Shown here: positions 15,617 to 21,664 of the stretch, piece after piece
Numbering within the stretch: position 1 is the first letter of the stretch
Layout of the letters: every line of letters begins with the position of its first letter
DNA from: an uncultured Bacteroidales bacterium
GTDB lineage: Bacteria > Bacteroidota > Bacteroidia > Bacteroidales > UBA932
Direction: 5' to 3'
Assembly (NCBI GenBank): GCA_934726455.1
Contig: CAKVDS010000045.1
Span: 1-21,664 of the forward strand
Length of the DNA stretch: 21,664 nucleotides
Notes under the pieces: generated by a model
What the model was told of the DNA's origin: nothing
The model's database searches: none
What the model saw: only the letters and a program-made list of their open reading frames with translations
Translations under genes and position numbers: made by a program

Positions 15617-16642
15617 ATGAAGCACAATATCAACATATTGGCTCTGTGCTTATTGGCCATGGCTTCATGCGCCAAGGTGACCGTTGAGCAGGACGGCGGG
15701 CCGATGGCCTTTTCTATAGGTGAGGGGCAGGATACCAGAGCTCTGGCGGAGTTCTCCGATAAAATGGAGTCTGACGGCCGGAAGTTCGGTGTCTATGCCA
15801 CAAAGAGTGGCAAGGATGTATTCAAGAGCCAGCCTCAGCCTGTGACGTATTACAGTTCCACTCCCGTCGGCTGGTTCTATTATGGCCACAAGACCTATGA
15901 GGCCGCCCCGGAAGAGTACGAGACCTGGAACCGGGGCTCGACCTATAAGTTCAGGGCCTGGTATCCGTATGAATATTCTCCTCACACCACCTCGTCCTCG
16001 GACCTGCTCACCTTTGACGGCTTCAGCCTCTTCGTTGACAATCTTGACTTGATGGTGGCATACGAGGAGAGGGTTCCGTCTTCTCAGGGGACGGACGAGG
16101 TGAAGATGAAGTTTCGCCATGCTCTCGCTGCGGTATGCTTCAAGGTTCAGTACAAGGATGGGGTCAAGCCTGCGGATGCTGTGGATTATGTGACATCTGC
16201 CTGGTTGAGCGGGGTCTGCGCCACCGGCACTTTCGCGTTCGGGAAAGTCTCATCTTCCGATGCGGCAGACAAGATGCAGTGGATTGTTTCCACGCCGGGT
16301 TCCCGAAAACTGCACGAGTGGACTCCGGCTCGGGAGACTGACAAGCCTTTCAAAGTGCCGGATGGCCCGGATGATGCCACTTGCGCCGTAGATGTCTATG
16401 CCGAAAGCAGCGACCCGGGATATGTTTTCGTGATTCCCCAAACTCTTGGAAGCGGGGCTGCATTCAACTTCACGACCAAGGCTTCCGGCTCTGCCGTTTT
16501 TACTGCTCAACTCCCTGGGAATGAGTGGGAATGCGGCAAGAAATATACATACACCATCTCCGTCTCGGCATCGGGGATAGAGGTGGAAGTGTCAATCAAA
16601 CCATGGGAGGAGCTCGCCTCCGGATGGGATGTGTTCATTTAA
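15617..16642 (+). CDS. Fimbrillin-family (Mfa_like_1) lipoprotein (right gene 5)
   Basis: 341 aa. Signal peptide with lipobox MASC (Cys18); T40-R41-A42 follows. Fimbrillin motifs are STYKFRAWYPYEY, NLDLMVAYEE, KMKFRHALAAVCFKV, YVFVIPQTL, WECGKKYTYTISV and the last strand VSIKPWEELASGW. It starts 4 nt after the upstream stop and ends 3 nt before the next start, so it is tightly coupled within the operon. Its counterpart is 4872-5903; the two share the overall layout and the C-terminal strand, but the left protein has a long linker before the processing motif that is missing here. It is probably a minor pilin. The signal sequence and lipidation indicate export through the periplasm and outer-membrane display, as in other type V pilins. 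Confidence 0.88.
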   Translation: MKHNINILALCLLAMASCAKVTVEQDGGPMAFSIGEGQDTRALAEFSDKMESDGRKFGVYATKSGKDVFKSQPQPVTYYSSTPVGWFYYGHKTYEAAPEEYETWNRGSTYKFRAWYPYEYSPHTTSSSDLLTFDGFSLFVDNLDLMVAYEERVPSSQGTDEVKMKFRHALAAVCFKVQYKDGVKPADAVDYVTSAWLSGVCATGTFAFGKVSSSDAADKMQWIVSTPGSRKLHEWTPARETDKPFKVPDGPDDATCAVDVYAESSDPGYVFVIPQTLGSGAAFNFTTKASGSAVFTAQLPGNEWECGKKYTYTISVSASGIEVEVSIKPWEELASGWDVFI

Positions 16643-16645
16643 GGC

Positions 16646-18205
16646 ATGAGAACCGGGATTTCAAATATTTTCCTTGCGCTTGCGGCTTTCATGATGATGT
16701 CCGCCTGCGGCAAACAGCCTGCCGTTGCTGAGGCGGTGGGCGGGAAGGCGGAGCTCAGTATAACTGTCCGCACCTCGGAAATCACCAAGGCCGGCGGGGC
16801 TGCGTCCGGAGATGCCCTCAACAATCTCCGGCTCTGGATTGTGGACGCGAACAACAATATTGTCAAGTTCGTGAAGACCGACGACTGGCAGACATTCTCC
16901 GGCACGACGGAGGGGACTGCCGCGACGTTCGATGCCGGGCGCACAACTGCAACCATCACATTCTCTGACATCTACCGGGCCACCTACACCCTCTATGCGG
17001 TGGCCAATTATACAGGGTTAGACACTTACGGAGATAAGACCCAGATAGACAATGCCTTCATTGATATGGAACTGCCCGAGATGACAGGCTCTTATGGCGA
17101 TGAGGCCGGCATGCCGCTCTCGGTGTCCAAGACCATCCAGCTTCTTCCGGGGGAGAACAAGATTTCCGCCGAGCTTGAGCGGGTGCTGGCGCACTTCAGC
17201 ATCAAGATCAAGAACCAGAGCGACGGACACCAGATTGTCATCGGGGACGCGAGCCTCTCTGATTTCAATATATCTAAAACATACCTTTTCCGCCATTCGG
17301 ACGAAAACCTGATGCCGGCAGACAGCGAGGATCTGCCTATGCCGGAGTTCAAGAATCTTCCTTTATCTATAGGAAGCGGCAGCATCGAGACAGTCTATTC
17401 CACTTATCTCTATGGGGGTGAGTCAAAATCCGGCTACAAGCTTCGTATGGCAGTGGGGGCGTTCCCGGAGGGGCAGGATGTTTCCGGGCTCACGGCCGAA
17501 GGGGCTGTGAAAATAGTCGAAGACGGCCACAGCATCAAGGCAGACGGTACGGAGTATATGATCCGCAGCTGTTATGGAACTTCCTCCGGCTATCCATGCC
17601 TGTATCTCAACGGAACTTCACTTGGCATCAAAGCCTTGACAGATGCGGATATAGAGAATATGAGAGAGGATGAGCTCAAGCCGTACCTCTGGACTTTTAC
17701 GGATGAGGACGAGGGCTATGTGCGGAGTGCGTATGATCCGGATTATCACCTTAACAGCCGAAACAATCAACTTGAAGCCAGCCAGTCACAGAAGACGGAA
17801 TTCATGTTCGACTTCCGTGAGGCCAAGCCGGACAGGATGTACTTTATGGCCGGAGGGAAAGGGTTGTATCTTAGTTATTATTGGAATCGTTATTATGTTT
17901 ATACAAACGGCCCTTCTTCCATCCTCGACACTTCCGGCGACCAATATTTCTGGAAACTCCTTCCCCTCTCCGATGCCAAGTGGTCTGATGCTTCCGGAAA
18001 CAGTGTGCCCGCCGCGGGCAGCACATTCATCGCCCGCGACCTGACCAGCTTCGATGATTACAACGTTCCCCAGCCCCTGACCGCCCTCTGGCGCAACCAG
18101 CGGCTCACCACCACCATCACGGTGACGTTCATGTCCCAGACCGGGGCCTTTGACTATGTGGTTGAGGACTGGAAGGATGGCGGCGGAAGCGCTTCATTCA
18201 ATTAA
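16646..18205 (+). CDS. Mfa2/FimC-like minor fimbrial lipoprotein with beta-trefoil-like insert (right gene 6)
   Basis: 519 aa. Signal peptide ends MSAC (Cys21). The FimB/Mfa2-like region includes NNLRLWIVDANNNIV and TYTLYAVANYTG; T47-K48-A49 is the shared motif. The insert at about 302-441 has three repeat-like units (EYMIRS...YLNG, LWTFTDEDEGYVRS...YHLN, MYFMAGGKGLYLSYYW) and ends YFWKLLP, the layout of a beta-trefoil sugar-binding module. The C-terminus resumes the fimbrial strand pattern with RNQRLTTTITVTF and FDYVVEDWKDG. The left counterpart (3421-4869) has the same order of parts, with an insert of different sequence. It is 3 nt from the upstream stop and 13 nt from the DUF4906 start. 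A lectin-bearing adapter or tip-proximal subunit is my best reading; the fold is a pattern call only. Confidence 0.75.
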   Translation: MRTGISNIFLALAAFMMMSACGKQPAVAEAVGGKAELSITVRTSEITKAGGAASGDALNNLRLWIVDANNNIVKFVKTDDWQTFSGTTEGTAATFDAGRTTATITFSDIYRATYTLYAVANYTGLDTYGDKTQIDNAFIDMELPEMTGSYGDEAGMPLSVSKTIQLLPGENKISAELERVLAHFSIKIKNQSDGHQIVIGDASLSDFNISKTYLFRHSDENLMPADSEDLPMPEFKNLPLSIGSGSIETVYSTYLYGGESKSGYKLRMAVGAFPEGQDVSGLTAEGAVKIVEDGHSIKADGTEYMIRSCYGTSSGYPCLYLNGTSLGIKALTDADIENMREDELKPYLWTFTDEDEGYVRSAYDPDYHLNSRNNQLEASQSQKTEFMFDFREAKPDRMYFMAGGKGLYLSYYWNRYYVYTNGPSSILDTSGDQYFWKLLPLSDAKWSDASGNSVPAAGSTFIARDLTSFDDYNVPQPLTALWRNQRLTTTITVTFMSQTGAFDYVVEDWKDGGGSASFN

Positions 18206-18218
18206 AAAGTTCCCACAC

Positions 18219-21200
18219 ATGAACAGACTGCTCAAATACATATTGTTTGCGTTCACTGCCTTGGCACTGCTCTCCTGTGTCAAGACTCCTGTTGAACCGG
18301 GACTTTCCGAGGGGGAAGGCTGGCTCATACTGGACTACGGTGCTTCCGGGGAGCTCCAGGTGGAGACCAAGGCCACGTTGGAATATGCCAACGAGAACAA
18401 CCTTCGCAATTTCTATCTCTTCGTATTCAATGACTCAGGCAAGAAGATCTACGGCAAGTGGTTCGATGACTCGATGCTCAAGGCCAGCGATGAGGCGGTG
18501 ACGAATGCCGCTGAGGACTGCTGGAGCAAGACTCAGGGTACTAAGAAGACGGAATCCTCTGGAACAGAGACCAAGACGCAGACCCGTGGACGTATCAAGA
18601 TAAAGACCAAGAACGGAGAGAACTACACCGTCTACGCCCTGTCCAATATCAATGCCGACATGGTCCGCATCAGCTCTGAATATCTCAGCTCCAGCGTGGA
18701 CGATATTTCTGATATTCAAGAGCTTGTCATCACGCTGAGCCAGGATGTCGTGAGCCGCAACGGCTATTTCCCGATGTGTGGGAAACTCCGGCCCGTCAAT
18801 GTTTCCGGGGGCACGATGAGCACTTCCGGCAGTCTTGTGTTCACCCGTCTCGATGCCAAGATAAGCTTTGATTTCCAGATAGGTACGGCCTCAGAGGGTA
18901 AGCAGCAGGTGGAGAGCTTCAAGATAGAGAAGTGGCGCGTGGTCAATGTGCCACGCAAGACTTACCTCGCCTCTTATGCCGACCGCGGGGAGAGCAACGC
19001 CCTCGGCAACATCGCCCGGGCGGCGGGGCAGTCATCCGCTGATTTCTTCTCCACGGCATTTGTTGTCCCGGACTATTCAAGCAGCACCGGCGGCGGCTTC
19101 TCTTTCTATATGGTCGAGAACTGCCGCGATCCGAAGGGGACAGGTGCCGGTTTCCACGACCGCGACAAGCAGGTCAAGGATGCCGCCGGGCTCAATACAG
19201 TCAACCCCGACGGGACTCTGGCCTTTGTCTATGCCGACGACCTCTCGACCTATGTGGAGGTGAAAGGATGGCTGACGATGAAACTGAACAATGATTCTGC
19301 CGGCCAGATACTCAATGCCGAGGTTGTCTACCGCATACATCTGGGCAACTTCAAGGACGGCAGTTTCGGGGATTTCAATGTGGAGCGCAACCACAGCTAC
19401 AAGTACACCATCACCATATACGGGGTGGACAACATCAGGGCCGAGGTGAGAGATGACATCGAGAGCGAGCCGGCGACCGGGGGAGTGGTGTCCATAGCCC
19501 GGGAGACCATCGCCCTATGCGATGCCCATTATGTGACCAAGACGCTGACTTTCCACGCCAAATACCTCACTCAGCCGGACGAGAACGGCATCCCGAGCTA
19601 CGAGAACATGACCTGGCGGGTCAAGACCCCTTTCTGTGACGGGCAGCCGCTCATCGCCGCGTCCGGAGCCGAGATCATCACGGACGACTGCCGGGACTAC
19701 AAGTGGGTCAAGTTCGCCCTCAACGAGAAACAGGCGAGTGGGAGCTATTATAAGGAGAAGCGCCGCTCCTGGGCCGATGCCAAGACAAAAGGCGAACTGA
19801 TGGACATCAGCCAGCTCGTGGCCTATATGCGACAGGAGGCGGACAAATACTACAACGGCACGCCTAATGCCTTTGACAACGGCAAACTTTCCGACGGTAC
19901 CGATGACCCCCTCGGGGCGAAGATTTGCCTGACCGCCTTCGTGGATGAGTACTACTACGATGCCGACCCGATCACCGGGATCAAGTGGGACGGGGTCGAG
20001 GGCTACGAGGACCGCTGGAAAACTTTTGTCAACCAGGACAACCGTGTGATGTCCATCCTCTGCAACTCTCAGATCAGCACCGACCGCGAGAGCCGCATGA
20101 CCGGGAGCGTGGTCACCATAACCCAGAACTCTATCCAGACCGTGTATAACACGGACGAATCCAAGACAGACCTCAAGACTGCCTGGGGAATGGAGCACAG
20201 GGACGAGTATGCGCATCTGTTTGATTATAATTCGGATGGTTATGGTAAGACGGAAAATCGGGGCAACACCGATCTGTCCAACGGGCGCTACAACTCGATA
20301 AAGGAATGGAAACTTACTCCAGGTACTAGCGTGTGGAAAACTTATCTCAATGAGGAAGTCGAGAACGATCTCCCGATGCTGGCCACGGACAAGTACTACC
20401 TGCGCTATTCCTGCCTTGCCCGCAACCGTGATCTCAATGGTGACGGCAAGATAGACCGCGACGAAATCCGCTGGTACACCGCATCCATCCGCCAACTCGT
20501 GGGCATCTGGCTCGGTGCGGACGTTGTCTCGTCGGATGCCCGTCTTTATACCAGGACAGCTGAAGAGCGAACCCGGAACAAGGGGAATACGGTTAAGTAT
20601 ATTGAGATGAGTAATGGAAAGAGGGTCGTGGATGTCGAGAATACTCAATTTGACTGGCATCAGCATATCATATCAAGTACGGCTTTCTTTAAAGATGGAC
20701 GCTACAATAGCAACAACCCGACCATCCTCTGGGCGGAACAGGGCTGCGCGACGGGAGATATGAGTTATTCTATGGAGCACGCTGGTGCTTCTTCAAATCC
20801 GCCTTATGACGGGACGGATCTTTTCAGCGTCCGTTGCGTGCGCAATCTCGGCCTGCCTAATGATTCCGCTTCCGATGCCAAGCCTGCGGACTTGATAATG
20901 CCGAGCGGGGGGAGCGACGGCTCATACACCTTTGATGCTTCGAATATCAACCCGTCTTCGCTCCGCCCGTTTGTCAACACCAAGGTGAACGGCCTCGATC
21001 TTGACGACCATGACGAGATGTCCGAGGCCAACCGCCTGTATCTCAACTTCACGGCGGCCGGCCCTGCAGACGCGGTCAACGCCGCAGCATCTTCGGCGCA
21101 GGAGATCAATAAGCAGATCACCATCAAGGGAACATCCAGCGGAGTCTATTGTCCTGTAGGATATCGTCTTCCCAATCAGCGCGAGGCCGTTGTGATGCTC

Positions 21201-21437
21201 TACTATGTCGATTCCCCGTCGTCATTCTTCTCCGGTGATACCATGACTAGGACGTATTTCTCTTTCGGATCTGTTCCGGACGATCTTATCAGAGACGGCT
21301 ACCTCTCCTCACGCCGTAATCCCAAGCTTCTTGATCACGCCAATCTGTACCGCGTCAACCACGAGCAGATCTTCCTCCCGGAAGATAACGGTGTCACCGC
21401 CAACTCCATCCGCTGCGTCCGCGACAACCCGCAGTAA
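18219..21437 (+). CDS. DUF4906-type fimbrial tip/adhesin lipoprotein (right gene 7)
   Basis: 1072 aa from the ATG at 18219. The open frame runs back to 18150 inside the upstream gene, but the downstream ATG gives a clean lipoprotein signal (LLSC, Cys20). T50-K51-A52 follows. The N-terminal half resembles Mfa2-like beta-domains (FYLFVFNDSGKKIYGKWF; YTVYALSNINADMVRISS). An internal VERNHSYKYTITIYGVDNI strand block precedes a long DUF4906-type region (IALCDAHYVTKTLTFHAK, RVKTPFCDGQP). Residues 738-749 (DLNGDGKIDRDE) match an EF-hand loop; two lectin-like segments end in SVRCVRN (Cys873) and SIRCVRD (Cys1066), the last starting at CPVGYRLPNQRE (978). It is the last gene of the operon and a likely tip adhesin (inference). 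Long blocks align with the left copy, with divergent patches between them. Confidence 0.86.
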   Translation: MNRLLKYILFAFTALALLSCVKTPVEPGLSEGEGWLILDYGASGELQVETKATLEYANENNLRNFYLFVFNDSGKKIYGKWFDDSMLKASDEAVTNAAEDCWSKTQGTKKTESSGTETKTQTRGRIKIKTKNGENYTVYALSNINADMVRISSEYLSSSVDDISDIQELVITLSQDVVSRNGYFPMCGKLRPVNVSGGTMSTSGSLVFTRLDAKISFDFQIGTASEGKQQVESFKIEKWRVVNVPRKTYLASYADRGESNALGNIARAAGQSSADFFSTAFVVPDYSSSTGGGFSFYMVENCRDPKGTGAGFHDRDKQVKDAAGLNTVNPDGTLAFVYADDLSTYVEVKGWLTMKLNNDSAGQILNAEVVYRIHLGNFKDGSFGDFNVERNHSYKYTITIYGVDNIRAEVRDDIESEPATGGVVSIARETIALCDAHYVTKTLTFHAKYLTQPDENGIPSYENMTWRVKTPFCDGQPLIAASGAEIITDDCRDYKWVKFALNEKQASGSYYKEKRRSWADAKTKGELMDISQLVAYMRQEADKYYNGTPNAFDNGKLSDGTDDPLGAKICLTAFVDEYYYDADPITGIKWDGVEGYEDRWKTFVNQDNRVMSILCNSQISTDRESRMTGSVVTITQNSIQTVYNTDESKTDLKTAWGMEHRDEYAHLFDYNSDGYGKTENRGNTDLSNGRYNSIKEWKLTPGTSVWKTYLNEEVENDLPMLATDKYYLRYSCLARNRDLNGDGKIDRDEIRWYTASIRQLVGIWLGADVVSSDARLYTRTAEERTRNKGNTVKYIEMSNGKRVVDVENTQFDWHQHIISSTAFFKDGRYNSNNPTILWAEQGCATGDMSYSMEHAGASSNPPYDGTDLFSVRCVRNLGLPNDSASDAKPADLIMPSGGSDGSYTFDASNINPSSLRPFVNTKVNGLDLDDHDEMSEANRLYLNFTAAGPADAVNAAASSAQEINKQITIKGTSSGVYCPVGYRLPNQREAVVMLYYVDSPSSFFSGDTMTRTYFSFGSVPDDLIRDGYLSSRRNPKLLDHANLYRVNHEQIFLPEDNGVTANSIRCVRDNPQ

Positions 21438-21472
21438 CCCTTCCCGCACCTTGGCTGCATGTGATCACTATC

Positions 21473-21575
21473 GTGCGCACGGGTAGCGTGGCCGGAACAT
21501 ACCTCCTCAGCATACGGCCGCTACCGACCATGATGACCCTAACACCCGTGCGCATCCGGCTAATCCGGTGCGCAC
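21473..21575. repeat. GTGCGCAC motifs (right end)
   Basis: GTGCGCAC at 21473-21480 and 21568-21575, with a one-base variant GTGCGCAT at 21548-21555. The last two sit in a degenerate 20-bp tandem unit that also shares CTAATCC. They lie just inside the right outer repeat, mirroring the three motifs at the left end. Apart from these and the hairpin at 21482-21525, the 21438-21582 gap shows no gene. Confidence 0.55.
21482..21525 (+). terminator. Hairpin downstream of right operon, possible terminator
   Basis: GGTAGC and GGCCG (with a 2-nt bulge) pair with CGGCC-GCTACC, giving 11 bp around a 20-nt loop, about 45 nt after the stop codon. There is no U-tract, and no equivalent exists at the left end, so the terminator call is weak. 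Confidence 0.3.
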
Positions 21576-21582
21576 ACGACTA

Positions 21583-21662
21583 ATCCCGTATTGGCCTGAA
21601 AAGGGTTGACTCAAAACAGAGTCAGTCAATATGACACCACACACAGAACTACAAAAGAAGTA
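21583..21662. repeat. Outer terminal inverted repeat, right copy
   Basis: Reverse complement of 1-80 with one mismatch. Two extra bases follow to the window edge. The sequence between this repeat and the operon stop is unrelated to the left side, so the repeat is far better conserved than the noncoding DNA beside it. Confidence 0.93.
21607..21624 (+). terminator. Hairpin in right outer repeat, possible operon terminator
   Basis: Mirror copy of the hairpin at 39-56: TGACTC, 6-nt loop AAAACA, GAGTCA. It has the same orientation relative to its operon as the left copy. No strong U-tract follows. Confidence 0.3.
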
Positions 21663-21664
21663 CT

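Noticed and set aside
18150..18218. Extension of the right DUF4906 frame into the preceding gene
   Set aside because: It lies in another frame of the upstream gene; the ATG at 18219 matches the expected lipoprotein signal.
19515..20666. 383-codon open frame on the minus strand
   Set aside because: Antisense shadow of the DUF4906 gene; composition is a by-product of GC-rich coding sequence, with no signal or recognisable domain.
1..21664. Insertion sequence or transposon bounded by the outer repeats
   Set aside because: No transposase, integrase or resolvase is encoded between the repeats, and target duplications cannot be seen from within the window.

Overview
The window looks like a Bacteroidales genome, by eye in the mid-50s % GC. 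Rikenellaceae (Alistipes-like) or Muribaculaceae would fit, but I cannot fix the genus. The evidence is the gene content (type V, FimA/Mfa1-like pilus operons made almost entirely of Mfa_like_1, DUF5119, DUF3575 and DUF4906 family proteins), lipoprotein signals on nearly every subunit, and a textbook Bacteroidota promoter (-33 TTTG, -7 TAnnTTTG).

The layout is a mirror image. Two complete seven-gene fimbrial operons lie back to back and read outward from a divergent centre near 10.85 kb. The left operon (minus strand, 10741 down to 212) and the right operon (plus strand, 10961 up to 21437) carry the same genes in the same order: an OmpA-like/DUF3575 outer-membrane protein, a DUF5119 (FimB/Mfa2-like) lipoprotein, an AT-richer major fimbrillin, a conserved structured intergenic element, two further fimbrillin-family lipoproteins, a ~480-520 aa lipoprotein with an inserted beta-trefoil-like segment, and a ~1070 aa DUF4906-type putative tip protein with an EF-hand-like loop and lectin-like C-terminal modules. 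Most junctions are ATGA overlaps or gaps of 2-13 nt, so each set is probably one transcript.

Between the operons is a 150-bp segment (10770-10919) bounded by 25-bp inverted repeats, each built on an 11-bp-arm palindrome. The 100-bp spacer holds a single recognisable promoter (10855-10885). As assembled it points right, so the right operon would be ON and the left OFF. Inverting the segment would place the same promoter in front of the left operon. This predicts a two-way flip-flop in which one invertible promoter chooses between two alternative pili, rather than a simple ON/OFF switch. No recombinase is encoded in the window, so it must act from elsewhere.

The whole locus is bracketed by an outer pair of inverted repeats (1-80 and 21583-21662, 79/80 identical). 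Each outer repeat holds a hairpin and has several spaced GTGCGCAC palindromes just inside it. The DUF3575 and DUF5119 genes stay very similar between operons (the 180-residue DUF3575 domain differs at only 8 positions), whereas the pilus subunits are clearly more diverged. This fits a conserved assembly apparatus with alternative surface subunits. A run of eight G near the start of the right major fimbrillin could add slipped-strand variation.
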